The notes under the pieces are model-generated. The model saw only the letters and a list, made by a program, of their open reading frames with translations. It made no database searches and was not told the DNA's origin. A stretch of DNA of 64,000 nt from Paracoccus aerodenitrificans (GTDB taxonomy: Bacteria; Pseudomonadota; Alphaproteobacteria; Rhodobacterales; Rhodobacteraceae). The position numbers were made by a program, and so were the translations under genes. Below, in pieces: positions 28,681 through 38,099 of this stretch. Within the stretch, counting starts at the first letter, position 1; each line of letters opens with the position of its first letter. The stretch lies in the NCBI RefSeq assembly GCF_027913215.1, contig NZ_CP115784.1:2418001-2482000 (forward strand). The letters run 5' to 3'.

Positions 28681-29721
28681 ATGACCCTGCTGCGCTCAAC
28701 CGCCATTCTTGCGGCGCTTGCCACCCCCGCTTTCGCTGCCGATCCCGAACTGACCGTCTTCGACTGGGCAGGTTTCGAGGAGCCGGTGATCTTTCAGGGC
28801 TATATCGACAAGCACGGCGACAACCCCACCTTCGCCTTCTATGGCGATGATGACGAAGCCTTCCAGAAGGTCGCTTCGGGCTTCAAGGCCGATGTCGTCC
28901 ACCCCTGCAGCCAGATGGTGTCGAAATACCGCGATGCCGGGCTGATCGAACCGTGGGACACCTCGCGGATCGAGAATTTCGACGATCTCGACCCCGAACT
29001 GATGGCCTCGGATGTTTTCCAGGACGATGAGGGCGTCTGGTACATCCCGACCGACTGGGGCGCGACCGCCATCGCCTATAACCCCGAGGAAGTGCCGGGA
29101 GAAGACGTGGCCTCGCTGAACGTTTTCACCAACCCCGAATATCAGGGCCGCACCTCTCTGCCGGACAGCTCCGACGATGTCTGGGCGCTTGCCTATCTGG
29201 CAACCGGCGTCACCGACTGGACCGAGGTCTCGGACGAGGAATTCCAGGCCGCCGCCGACTGGCTGCGCGAGGCTCATCAGAATGTCGCCGCCTATTGGGC
29301 CGACCCGTCCGAGCAGGCTCAGCTTATGGCCTCTGGTCAGGTGGACGTGGCCTGGTCCTGGAATGACGGCGTGACCTATCTGCGCGAGGATGACTATCCG
29401 GTCGCTTTTCAGCGCGAGGCAAAGGAAGGCTCGTCCAACTTCATCTGCGGTTTCGTGAACATGAAGGACGGCCCCGGCAGCGAAGACAAGGTCTATGACT
29501 TCATCAATGCCTGGCTGGAACCCCGCGCCGCCAAGGGCCTGCTGGATACGATCGGTTACGGCCACTCGACCCGCGCCGGAATGGAAACCATCAGCGATGA
29601 GCCTGCCGTCGAAGAAGGCCTCAGCGACATCGACGCCCCCCTGCTGGCGCAGGTCCCCAACGACCCGCAGCAGCGCGAGCGCCAGCTTGCCGAGTTCGAA
29701 AAGATCAAGGCCGGGTTCTGA
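28681..29721 (+). CDS. PotD/PotF-type periplasmic binding protein (orphan)
   Basis: 346-residue exported solute-binding protein of the spermidine/putrescine class (COG0687-like). Signal peptide MTLLRSTAILAALATPAFAA; then LTVFDWAGFEEP, VVHPCSQMVSKYRDAGLIEP, the hinge VWYIPTDWGATAIAYNPE and VAWSWNDGVTYLREDDYPV, which hold the aromatic and acidic ligand residues. No permease or ATPase gene is adjacent and the gene has its own terminator, so it works with a transporter encoded elsewhere or as a sensor component. Polyamine binding is likely but not certain. Confidence 0.88.
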   Translation: MTLLRSTAILAALATPAFAADPELTVFDWAGFEEPVIFQGYIDKHGDNPTFAFYGDDDEAFQKVASGFKADVVHPCSQMVSKYRDAGLIEPWDTSRIENFDDLDPELMASDVFQDDEGVWYIPTDWGATAIAYNPEEVPGEDVASLNVFTNPEYQGRTSLPDSSDDVWALAYLATGVTDWTEVSDEEFQAAADWLREAHQNVAAYWADPSEQAQLMASGQVDVAWSWNDGVTYLREDDYPVAFQREAKEGSSNFICGFVNMKDGPGSEDKVYDFINAWLEPRAAKGLLDTIGYGHSTRAGMETISDEPAVEEGLSDIDAPLLAQVPNDPQQRERQLAEFEKIKAGF

Positions 29722-29740
29722 TCCCCGCCTGACAACAGCA

Positions 29741-29769
29741 AAGGGCCGCGCCAGTCGCGGCCCTTTTCC
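29741..29769 (+). terminator. Rho-independent terminator after the PotD-like gene
   Basis: AAGGGCCGCG (29741-29750) pairs with CGCGGCCCTT (29756-29765), then TTCC. Confidence 0.85.
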
Positions 29770-29785
29770 ATTCCTACGTACCCGC

Positions 29786-30220
29786 TCAGCCCACCTTCCG
29801 CGCGAAAACCGGGAAATCCTCTGGCGTCAGGGCGATATCTGCAATCGAATACTCCCCAAGCACCGCCAGAAACGCCTCAAGCGCCTGCCGCAGCGGCGCG
29901 ATAAGACGGCACTGAGAGGTAATCACGCATTGATTGCCCGTCCGCATGCACTCGACCAGACCGAATCCCGGCTCCAGATGGCGCACCACCGCAGCCACGC
30001 TGATCTCCGCCGCCGGACGCGCCAGCCGTAACCCGCCCGAGCGGCCACGCTGCGCGATCAGAAACCCGCCTTGCGTCAGCGCATTCACCACCTTCATCAC
30101 CGTACTGCGCGGCATCCGGTAGGTTGCGGTAATTTCGTCGATGGTAAACAGCCTGTCGCCACAGGACGCGGCAAAGATCACGATACGCAACCCGAGATCG
30201 GTGCTGTCATTCAGCCTCAT
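29786..30220 (-). CDS. nsrR: Rrf2-family nitric-oxide sensor NsrR
   Basis: 144-residue winged-helix repressor. The HTH is in FTIDEITATYRMPRSTVMKVVNALTQGG and the wing in RGRSGGLRLA. Cys91, Cys98 and Cys104 (ECMRTGNQC, SQC) are spaced as the iron-sulfur ligands of NsrR. NO damages the cluster and releases repression. It is divergent from hmp, the flavohaemoglobin that removes NO, and a near-ideal NsrR operator lies between them, so identity is well supported by context. IscR is excluded by the different cysteine pattern. Confidence 0.93.
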   Translation of the reverse strand: MRLNDSTDLGLRIVIFAASCGDRLFTIDEITATYRMPRSTVMKVVNALTQGGFLIAQRGRSGGLRLARPAAEISVAAVVRHLEPGFGLVECMRTGNQCVITSQCRLIAPLRQALEAFLAVLGEYSIADIALTPEDFPVFARKVG

Positions 30221-30271
30221 CCGGCCTCTCTCCTTGTTTTTAGGGCACTATGTGGGGCGGAATGCCGCAAC

Positions 30272-30302
30272 ATAAAAGATACATTTGTCTGGCATCTTTT
30301 AT
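30272..30302. promoter_or_regulatory. NsrR operator over the hmp promoter
   Basis: ATAAAAGAT (30272-30280) and ATCTTTTAT (30294-30302) form a perfect 9-base inverted repeat with 13 bases between, the shape of the NsrR consensus (AAGATGCATTT-type arms). A possible hmp promoter TTGTCT (30285-30290), 17-base spacer, AATATT (30308-30313) overlaps the right arm, which explains repression by occlusion. Confidence 0.85.
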
Positions 30303-30357
30303 CGGGCAATATTACCCCACCCTTCAGGAAACAAAATACAGATGTCAGGAGTAAGTT

Positions 30358-31542
30358 ATGTCCCAGCCACTTTCTGAAAAGACGATTTCGATCATCGAAG
30401 CCACCGCCCCGGCCGTCGCCGGACATATCGACGAAATCGTACCCTGCATGTATCAGCGCCTTCTTACGGACCCTGAAATCCGCGCCCTGTTCAACATGTC
30501 GCATCAGCATGGCAACTCGCCCCAGCACAAGGCCCTCGCCTCGGCGCTTGTGGCCTATGCGACCCATATCCGCAATCCCGAGGTGCTCGGCACAGCCATC
30601 GAACGGATCGCGCAGAAACATGCCGGGCTTCAGATCCTGCCGGAGCATTACCCCCATGTCGGCGATGCGCTTCTGGGTGCCGTGGCCGAGGTTCTGGGCG
30701 ATGCCATCACCCCCGAAATCCTTGCCGCATGGGGCGAGGCGTACTGGTTCCTCGCCGATATCCTGATCGGGCGCGAGGAACAGATCTATACCTCTTCCGA
30801 ACACGCAGCCGGTGGCTGGCGCGGATGGCGGCGCTTCCGCGTTGCCGCGAAAACACCGGAAACCGACGAAATCATCTCATTCCTGCTGGAGCCGGTCGAT
30901 GGCGCGGCAGTACAGGCACACCGGCCCGGCCAGTATCTCAGCTTCCGCTTCCAGCCTGCCGAGGGCGAGGAATACCGGCGCAATTACTCGATCTCTTCGG
31001 CACCGAACGGCCAGAATTACCGCATCACCATCAAGCGCGAGCCAGAGGGGAAAATCTCGAACTGGCTTCACGATTCGGTCGAACCCGGCGCGGAATTCGA
31101 CGTGGCCCCGCCCGCCGGGGAGTTCTTCCTCGACCCGCAGGGCAAAAGCGAGATCGTTCTGCTGTCCGGTGGCGTCGGGCTGACACCGATGGTCTCGATG
31201 CTGGAAAGCTTTGGCGGCAAGGAACTGCCGATGCTCTATGTCCACGCCACCCGCGACCCGCGTCACCACGCCATGCGCGAACGCCCCTTAGAACTGGCAA
31301 GCGAAAGCCATGTTTTCTATGAGACTGCGGACGAATCGGACCTGAGCGCCCCGAACACCCATGCCGGACGGGTCAACCCGGAATGGCTGGTGCAGATCAG
31401 CGACCCGAAAATCGCGGATTACTTCATCTGCGGCCCGACGGGTTTCATGGATGCGATGATCACGGGGCTGAAAGCCGCCAATGTCCCCGATAACCGCATT
31501 CACTATGAATTCTTCGGCCCCGCCGCCGCGGAACTCGGCTGA
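30358..31542 (+). CDS. hmp: Flavohaemoprotein, nitric oxide dioxygenase
   Basis: Oxidises NO to nitrate with O2 and NAD(P)H. Residues 1-140 are a globin: B10 Tyr32 in CMYQRLL, an E7-region Gln56, proximal His88 in AQKHAGLQI. Then a ferredoxin-reductase FAD domain (RRNYSISSAPNG) and an NAD domain (LLSGGVGLTPMVSML, YFICGPTGFMDAM). 394 residues equals E. coli Hmp. AGGAG precedes the ATG. Divergent nsrR and the operator between them predict induction by NO. Confidence 0.97.
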   Translation: MSQPLSEKTISIIEATAPAVAGHIDEIVPCMYQRLLTDPEIRALFNMSHQHGNSPQHKALASALVAYATHIRNPEVLGTAIERIAQKHAGLQILPEHYPHVGDALLGAVAEVLGDAITPEILAAWGEAYWFLADILIGREEQIYTSSEHAAGGWRGWRRFRVAAKTPETDEIISFLLEPVDGAAVQAHRPGQYLSFRFQPAEGEEYRRNYSISSAPNGQNYRITIKREPEGKISNWLHDSVEPGAEFDVAPPAGEFFLDPQGKSEIVLLSGGVGLTPMVSMLESFGGKELPMLYVHATRDPRHHAMRERPLELASESHVFYETADESDLSAPNTHAGRVNPEWLVQISDPKIADYFICGPTGFMDAMITGLKAANVPDNRIHYEFFGPAAAELG

Positions 31543-31587
31543 GACAATGCAGGGGCGGGCTTGTCCCCGCCCCTCGCCAGCACGGTT

Positions 31588-32175
31588 TCAGCTTAACGGA
31601 ATCGCATTCCCCGCCTTGCTGTCCTGATAGGCAGCGGACAGCTTGTCATATTCCTCGCGGATCGCCTTCGCCCGCGCCCGCAGCTTGTCCTGCTGCGCCG
31701 GTTCGGCCCCCGCGATCACCTCGGCTACGGATCGCGCCGACCAATAGGCGTTGTCGCGGCGATATCCGCCCGGCTCCAGCGTGAACACCTCTTTCAGGAT
31801 CTTCAGGTCATGCGGGATGGCGAAACTGTCGCGGCTGTCCTCATGAGTAAAGAAGTCGAAGAAGTTGTCGAACCCCGCCCAGGTGATCGCCGAGAGGCAC
31901 ATGGAACAGGGTTCATGCGTGCTGAGAAAGATCAGATCCTCAGGGGGCGGCAGCCCGTCTTTCTCGTGATAGGTTTTCAGCAGATGCACCTCGCCATGCC
32001 AGAGCGGGTTTTCGGTTTCATTATTCGTCTCTGCCAGAGCAACGCTGCCATCGGATTTGCGCAGCACCGCCGCCCCGAAGATCTTGTTGCCTGCGGCGAC
32101 GCCCTTCCGGGTCAGCGGCAGGATGTGATCCTCGATCGCGCTCAGCAGAGCATCGGCCAGTTCCGTGTCATTCAT
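31588..32175 (-). CDS. Nucleoside/cytosine deaminase family protein
   Basis: 195-residue zinc hydrolase of the cytidine deaminase superfamily. The zinc and proton-shuttle motif is LWHGEVHLLKTY (HxE type) and the second half is THEPCSMCLSAITWAGF (PCxxC). The long C-terminal part (residues ~110-195) with FDFFTHEDSRDSFAIPHDLK is unlike TadA, which argues against a tRNA deaminase; a free-base or nucleoside deaminase is more likely. The gene is followed downstream by a short convergent gap to hmp and lies divergent from ssrA. Confidence 0.85.
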   Translation of the reverse strand: MNDTELADALLSAIEDHILPLTRKGVAAGNKIFGAAVLRKSDGSVALAETNNETENPLWHGEVHLLKTYHEKDGLPPPEDLIFLSTHEPCSMCLSAITWAGFDNFFDFFTHEDSRDSFAIPHDLKILKEVFTLEPGGYRRDNAYWSARSVAEVIAGAEPAQQDKLRARAKAIREEYDKLSAAYQDSKAGNAIPLS

Positions 32176-32244
32176 CCGCTTATCCTCGCATTTTCATCCG
32201 ATAGAAGCGGGTTTCCACTGACCCGGCAAGCCCCTGTGTCGCCA

Positions 32245-32299
32245 GTGTACGGGCTGTGTACATCCGGTGTACAGCCTGTGCCCACGCTGTGCGCCCCAT
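32245..32299. repeat. Five-copy 11-bp tandem repeat upstream of ssrA
   Basis: Units of exactly 11 bases: GTGTACGGGCT, GTGTACATCCG, GTGTACAGCCT, GTGCCCACGCT, GTGCGCCCCAT. The first three share GTGTAC; the last two keep only GTG. The period equals about one helical turn, and the array ends ten bases before the -35 box of ssrA. Confidence 0.75.
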
Positions 32300-32309
32300 T
32301 TCACCCCTC

Positions 32310-32338
32310 TTGCGAGCCCCGCCCCGCACCCCTATATT
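32310..32338 (+). promoter_or_regulatory. sigma-70-type promoter of ssrA
   Basis: TTGCGA (32310-32315), 17-base spacer, TATATT (32333-32338). The predicted transcript start near 32345 fits the expected 5' end of the acceptor piece of a two-piece tmRNA. Confidence 0.8.
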
Positions 32339-32344
32339 CCTCCT

Positions 32345-32662
32345 GTTCGGGTTCGCCCGGACTATGGACATAAACGCGCTCGTAATAAGCGGATCGGACC
32401 CGGGGGCGGTACCCGGCGGCTCCACCATCATTCGCCTTCGTTGGGGGGATATGGGGCCGAAACAGGATCGACGAACGTCTAAAGGGGTTTTGCTTTGTCC
32501 CGGTGAGCGACCACCGTTATCGGTGCAAATTGTACAGTTGCCAACGACAACCGTGCTCCGGTGGCTCTGGCTGCGTAAGCAGCTCGGGTAACCGAAACCT
32601 AACTCCTTGCGCCTAGCAGCGTAAGGCGGGGCCCGCAGGAGCCTTGCAACAGAATCCTGCAC
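32345..32662 (+). ncRNA. ssrA: Permuted (two-piece) transfer-messenger RNA
   Basis: Rescues stalled ribosomes and tags their products for proteolysis. The gene is permuted: the acceptor piece comes first (about 32345-32427) with a T-arm around GGCGGTA and a 3' end CGGCTCC-ACCA at 32427; about 25 bases are then removed; the coding piece begins GGGGCCGAAACAGG at 32453. GGGGCCG (32453-32459) pairs with CGGCTCC to rebuild the acceptor stem. The tag frame 32540-32578 reads ANDNRAPVALAA and stop. A final hairpin GCAGGA/TCCTGC (about 32636-32660) marks the 3' end of the coding piece. Ends are estimated. Protein frames overlapping this region are spurious. Confidence 0.95.
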
Positions 32663-32723
32663 TTTCTCCCCTTCATATTGCTGATAAATTCGCCCTGTAT
32701 CAGTCGCCGGGAACGGGGGACGC

Positions 32724-33956
32724 GTGGTCGGATATTCTCAACTTTTCAAGGTATTCCTGCGCATCGGCTGGCTGTCTTTCGGCGGCCCTGCTGCACAGAT
32801 CGCGCTGATGCATCGCGAGTTGGTCGAGCGTCACGGGTGGCTCTCCGAGGCCCAGTATCTGCGGGCGCTTTCCCTGTGCATGCTGCTTCCCGGACCAGAA
32901 GCGATGCAGCTTGCCGCCTACGCTGGGTGGCGGCTGAGAGGGATCCCCGGCGGGCTGATCTCGGGCGGGCTGTTCATCCTGCCGGGGGCGATTGTGATCG
33001 CCATGCTGGCGGCTGCTTATGTGGCGTGGGGCGACCTGCCTCTGATGCAGGCGGCGTTTCTCGGGATCAAGTCCTGTGTTCTGGTGATCGTGATTGAAGC
33101 CCTGATGCGCCTGAGCCGCAGGGCGCTGAAGACAAATCTGCATTGGCTTATCGCGGTCGCAGCTTTCCTTGCCATCGCCCTGCTGGATATCCCGTTTCCT
33201 CTGGTCATCGCCGCCGCTGCCATTGCCGGATCGCTTCGCGCTCTGACGCCGCCGGATATCCCGCCCGTATCCTCAAGCCCCGGAGCAGGTCTGTGGATAT
33301 TGCTGCCGGGAATTCCGCTGTGGCTGGCCCCGCTGACACTGTGTTGGGCAGCGGGGGCAGAGTTCCTGACCTCGCTTGGCGGATTTTTCGCGAAGCTCGC
33401 GGTGGTGTCCTTCGGCGGAGCCTATGCGCTGCTGACCTATATGACGCAAACCATCGTGCAGGATATGGGCTGGATCGGCACGGGCCAGATGATCGACGCG
33501 CTCGGTCTGGCGGAAACGACGCCCGGCCCGCTGATCCTTGTCACCGAATTCGTCGCATGGCTTGCAGGCGATGCGCAGGGCGGGCCGGTGCTGGCCGCAA
33601 CCGCCGCAGCGCTGAGCCTGTGGGCGACTTTCATACCCTCGTTTCTGTTCATCTTCGCCTTCGCCCCCGGGATTGACTGGCTGGCAGGCCGCCCGCGGCT
33701 CAGCGCCGCATTGGAGGGCGTGACGGCTGCCGTGGTCGGTGTCATCGCGACGCTTGCCCTCTGGTTCGGGATGCAGGTGCTGTTCGGCGGGCAGACCGTC
33801 GCGCTCGGCCCGCTTCTGCTGCCCGATCCCGGATCGTTCGACTGGCGCACGGGTGTGATCGCTGCCCTCGCCGCTGCCGGTCTTACGGGCGCAAGGCTCG
33901 GGCTTCACTGGGTTCTTGCCGCGTCAGCGCTTGCCGGAGTTATCCTTGCGTCCTGA
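32724..33956 (+). CDS. chrA: Chromate transporter, long-chain CHR family
   Basis: 410-residue inner-membrane protein made of two homologous halves, the LCHR type. The N half has FLRIGWLSFGGPAAQIALMH and LLPGPEAMQLAAYAGWR; the C half repeats them as KLAVVSFGGAYALLTYM and TTPGPLILVTEFVAWL. About 10-12 hydrophobic helices. The start is GTG at 32724 with GGGGGA upstream. The family exports chromate, taking it as a sulfate analogue; many members have other or unknown anions, and no chrB regulator is present, so physiological substrate is uncertain. Confidence 0.9.
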   Translation: MVGYSQLFKVFLRIGWLSFGGPAAQIALMHRELVERHGWLSEAQYLRALSLCMLLPGPEAMQLAAYAGWRLRGIPGGLISGGLFILPGAIVIAMLAAAYVAWGDLPLMQAAFLGIKSCVLVIVIEALMRLSRRALKTNLHWLIAVAAFLAIALLDIPFPLVIAAAAIAGSLRALTPPDIPPVSSSPGAGLWILLPGIPLWLAPLTLCWAAGAEFLTSLGGFFAKLAVVSFGGAYALLTYMTQTIVQDMGWIGTGQMIDALGLAETTPGPLILVTEFVAWLAGDAQGGPVLAATAAALSLWATFIPSFLFIFAFAPGIDWLAGRPRLSAALEGVTAAVVGVIATLALWFGMQVLFGGQTVALGPLLLPDPGSFDWRTGVIAALAAAGLTGARLGLHWVLAASALAGVILAS

Positions 33957-34036
33957 GTGATTTCTTTGCCCGATACACTCTTTCAATCGTGCGACACATA
34001 ACTATGCTGGCCGGCAGCAGGATGAAGGGACGATGA

Positions 34037-34498
34037 ATGACTCGCGCTATCGATTACGGTGGAATGATGCATCGCGCGATGCAGGGGCTGATCGCAGAAG
34101 TCCTGCAGAACGTGGCCGAGAACGGGCTGCCCGGAGAGCATCATTTCTTCATCACCTTCGACACACGCGAAGACGGGGTCGAGATCGCGGACTGGCTGCG
34201 CGAACGCTATCCCGAAGAAATGACAATCGTCGTCCAGCACTGGTATGAAGGGCTGATCGTCAATCAAGACGGTTTCGAGATCACGCTGAATTTCGGCAAC
34301 TCGCCCGAACGGCTGATCGTGCCCTTCGATTCGGTGCGCACCTTCGTCGATCCTTCGGTCGAGTTCGGGCTGCGCTTCGAAACTCAGGAAAGCGACGAAG
34401 AGGACGATATCGAAGAGCCGGACATCCAGCCCGATCAGCCTGACGAAGAGTCGAAGGGCAGCGGTGAGGTTGTCAGCCTGGATAAGTGGCGCAAATAG
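34037..34498 (+). CDS. sspB: ClpXP adaptor SspB (alphaproteobacterial type)
   Basis: 153-residue adaptor that binds the ssrA tag and delivers tagged proteins to ClpXP. The substrate-binding domain occupies residues ~1-115 (IDYGGMMHRAMQGLIAEVL, HHFFITFDTREDGVEI, MTIVVQHWYEGL, LIVPFDSVRTFVDPSVEFGL). An acidic linker follows, and the last residues VVSLDKWRK form the ClpX-binding tail. It lies about 1.4 kb from the tmRNA gene and directly before fumC, the order known in this family. AAGGGA precedes the ATG. Confidence 0.96.
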   Translation: MTRAIDYGGMMHRAMQGLIAEVLQNVAENGLPGEHHFFITFDTREDGVEIADWLRERYPEEMTIVVQHWYEGLIVNQDGFEITLNFGNSPERLIVPFDSVRTFVDPSVEFGLRFETQESDEEDDIEEPDIQPDQPDEESKGSGEVVSLDKWRK

Positions 34499-34579
34499 AA
34501 CGGCATACGCTCGCATACCATTTGCGAATCCGGGATCGCGCGGCTACAACCCCCACATATTCGTGAGGGAGCCACATTC

Positions 34580-35974
34580 ATGACCAAGACCCGCACCGAA
34601 ACCGACAGCTTCGGCCCGCTGGAGGTCCCTGCTGACAAATACTGGGGCGCTCAGACGCAGCGTTCGATCCAGAACTTCCCCATCGGCTGGGAACGCCAGC
34701 CTGTCCCGATCATCCGTGCGCTTGGCGCGATCAAGCGGGCAGCGGCCGAGGTGAACATGGCCTCGGGCAAGCTGGATGAGAAACGCGGCAAGGCGATGGT
34801 GCAGGCCGCGACTGAGGTATTCGAAGGCAAGTTCGATGACAACTTCCCTCTGGTCGTCTGGCAGACCGGGTCCGGGACGCAGTCCAATATGAACGCCAAT
34901 GAGGTCGTGTCGAACCGCGCCATCGAGATTCTCGGCGGCGAGATGGGGTCCAAAGATCCGGTTCACCCCAACGATCATTGCAATATGGGCCAGTCCTCGA
35001 ACGACACTTTCCCGACCGCGATGCATGTCGCCATCGGCATGCAGGCCCGCGATGTGCTGATGCCGGGGCTGGAAAAACTGGCAGCGGCCCTTGAGGCGAA
35101 GTCCGAAGAGTTCAAGGATATCATCAAGATCGGCCGCACCCATACGCAAGACGCCACGCCTCTGACGCTCGGTCAGGAATTCGGCGGCTATGCCCATCAG
35201 GTCCGCATGGGGATCGAGCGGGTGAAGATGTGCCTGCCGCAGATCTACGAACTCGCGCAGGGCGGTACGGCGGTCGGCACCGGGCTGAACACCACGAAAG
35301 GGTGGGACACCGATATCGCCGCCAAGATCGCCGAGATTACGGATCTGCCCTTCGTGACTGCTCCGAACAAGTTCGAGGCTCTGGCCGCGCATGATGCGAT
35401 GGTATTCTTCTCTGGTGCGCTGAAAACTGTGGCGGCCTCGCTGTTCAAGATCGCCAATGACCTGCGTCTGCTTGGCTCCGGCCCCCGCTCGGGTCTGGGA
35501 GAGCTGATCCTGCCCGAGAATGAGCCGGGTTCCTCGATCATGCCGGGCAAGGTGAACCCGACTCAGGCCGAGGCGCTGACGATGGTTTGCGCGCATGTCA
35601 TGGGCAATGACGCAGCGGTCGGTTTCGCCGGATCGCAGGGGCATTTCGAGTTGAACGTCTATAACCCGATGATGTCCTATAACGTGCTGCAATCCATGCA
35701 GCTTCTGGGCGATTCGGCATCGAGCTTCACCGACAATATGGTCGTGGGCACGCAGGCGAATGTCGAACGTATCGAGAAGCTGATGAAGGAATCGCTGATG
35801 CTGGTCACGGCACTGGCGCCGACCATCGGCTATGACAACGCGACCAAGGTTGCCAAGACCGCCCATAAGAACGGCACGACGCTTCGTGAGGAAGCCGTGG
35901 GGCTTGGCTTCGTGACCGAGGACGAATTCGACAAGATCGTCCGCCCCGAACTGATGATCGGTCCCTCGGACTGA
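34580..35974 (+). CDS. fumC: Fumarate hydratase class II
   Basis: Interconverts fumarate and malate in the TCA cycle without an iron-sulfur cluster. 464 residues. The superfamily signature [13 protein letters not shown] is intact, with [14 protein letters not shown] and [11 protein letters not shown] for substrate binding and the catalytic His in [21 protein letters not shown] precedes the ATG. A strong terminator follows, so it can only be co-transcribed with sspB upstream. Confidence 0.97.
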   Translation: MTKTRTETDSFGPLEVPADKYWGAQTQRSIQNFPIGWERQPVPIIRALGAIKRAAAEVNMASGKLDEKRGKAMVQAATEVFEGKFDDNFPLVVWQTGSGTQSNMNANEVVSNRAIEILGGEMGSKDPVHPNDHCNMGQSSNDTFPTAMHVAIGMQARDVLMPGLEKLAAALEAKSEEFKDIIKIGRTHTQDATPLTLGQEFGGYAHQVRMGIERVKMCLPQIYELAQGGTAVGTGLNTTKGWDTDIAAKIAEITDLPFVTAPNKFEALAAHDAMVFFSGALKTVAASLFKIANDLRLLGSGPRSGLGELILPENEPGSSIMPGKVNPTQAEALTMVCAHVMGNDAAVGFAGSQGHFELNVYNPMMSYNVLQSMQLLGDSASSFTDNMVVGTQANVERIEKLMKESLMLVTALAPTIGYDNATKVAKTAHKNGTTLREEAVGLGFVTEDEFDKIVRPELMIGPSD

Positions 35975-35987
35975 TCCGCCCCTGAGC

Positions 35988-36028
35988 GGGGAATATGTGG
36001 AAAACGCATATTCCCCGTTTCTTTTTCT
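35988..36028 (+). terminator. Rho-independent terminator after fumC
   Basis: GGGGAATATG (35988-35997) pairs perfectly with CATATTCCCC (36007-36016), followed by GTTTCTTTTTCT. Confidence 0.88.
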
Positions 36029-36124
36029 GCCCTGATTTCAAAAAATTTTTCTGCTGACGCGCCCGGCTGACCGGGTGTCCGAACGTGTTTGACGTTCAGA
36101 TATGGCAGAAAGACCTTTTTGCAA

Positions 36125-37559
<1,435 letters not shown>

Positions 37560-37578
37560 TTGCGCCGATGACGTGATG

Positions 37579-37645
37579 ACCGGGCCGGACAGGAAACGGC
37601 CCGGTTGATCTGCTCTGCGCTCAAAAGCCCGTTTCCTGAACGGGC
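37579..37645 (+). terminator. Two hairpins after gdhA
   Basis: ACCGGGCC/GGCCCGGT (37579-37605) and GCCCGTT/AACGGGC (37627-37645) follow the gdhA stop. Neither has a clear T-tract, so termination is inferred from position. Confidence 0.5.
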
Positions 37646-37666
37646 CTGCCGCGCTATCCTGTAGCC

Positions 37667-37843
37667 ATGACGCAGATCACCAACCTCAACCGTTTCCGCA
37701 AGCAGAAATCCCGCGAGGAGGCCCGCAAACAGGCCGACGCCAACGCGGCGAAATTCGGGCGGAACAAGGCCCAGAAAGCGGCTGAAAAGGCCGACAGGGA
37801 CCGCGCGGCAGGCCATCTCGACGGGGTGAAACGTGACGATTGA
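37667..37843 (+). CDS. DUF4169 family protein
   Basis: A 58-residue, highly charged helical protein (MTQITNLNRFRKQKSREEAR ... AAKFGRNKAQKAAEKADR). The start INLNRFRK and the FGR(N/T)KA core are the marks of DUF4169 as I know it. Its 3' end overlaps the start of the next gene by 11 bases. Function unknown; the basic coiled-coil composition could suit nucleic-acid or ribosome binding, but that is a guess. Confidence 0.82.
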   Translation: MTQITNLNRFRKQKSREEARKQADANAAKFGRNKAQKAAEKADRDRAAGHLDGVKRDD

Positions 37844-38072
37844 GCTGCCGCCGATGGATGTTCCGGCGAAGCGGTCCTTGACGATTGACGGGCATCGCAC
37901 CTCGGTCAGTCTGGAAAATGCGTTCTGGCGTGCGCTCGACCGGATCGCGAAGGGACGGGACATGACCCGTGCCGCCGTGATCGCGGAAATCGACCATGCG
38001 CGGCCGCCCGAAGTCGGGCTGGCCACCGCATGCCGGTTGTTCGTACTGGCAGAACTGGGCCGCAAAGGGTAA
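37833..38072 (+). CDS. Ribbon-helix-helix domain protein
   Basis: 79-residue protein with a RHH_4-like domain: KRSLTIDGHRTSVSLENAFWRALDRIAKGRDMTRAAVIAEID contains the beta-strand and two helices. Starts at GTG 37833, overlapping the DUF4169 gene; ATG 37854 is an alternative that keeps the whole domain. Such proteins are seen as a pair with DUF4169 in this family. Probably a small DNA-binding protein, target unknown. Confidence 0.85.
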   Translation: MTIELPPMDVPAKRSLTIDGHRTSVSLENAFWRALDRIAKGRDMTRAAVIAEIDHARPPEVGLATACRLFVLAELGRKG

Positions 38073-38099
38073 AGCACGGGCCAAAGACAGGAGACCCCG

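Noticed and set aside
32180..32662. 160-residue minus-strand frame and two short plus-strand frames
   Set aside because: They lie over the tmRNA gene, whose stem pairing and tag frame explain the sequence.
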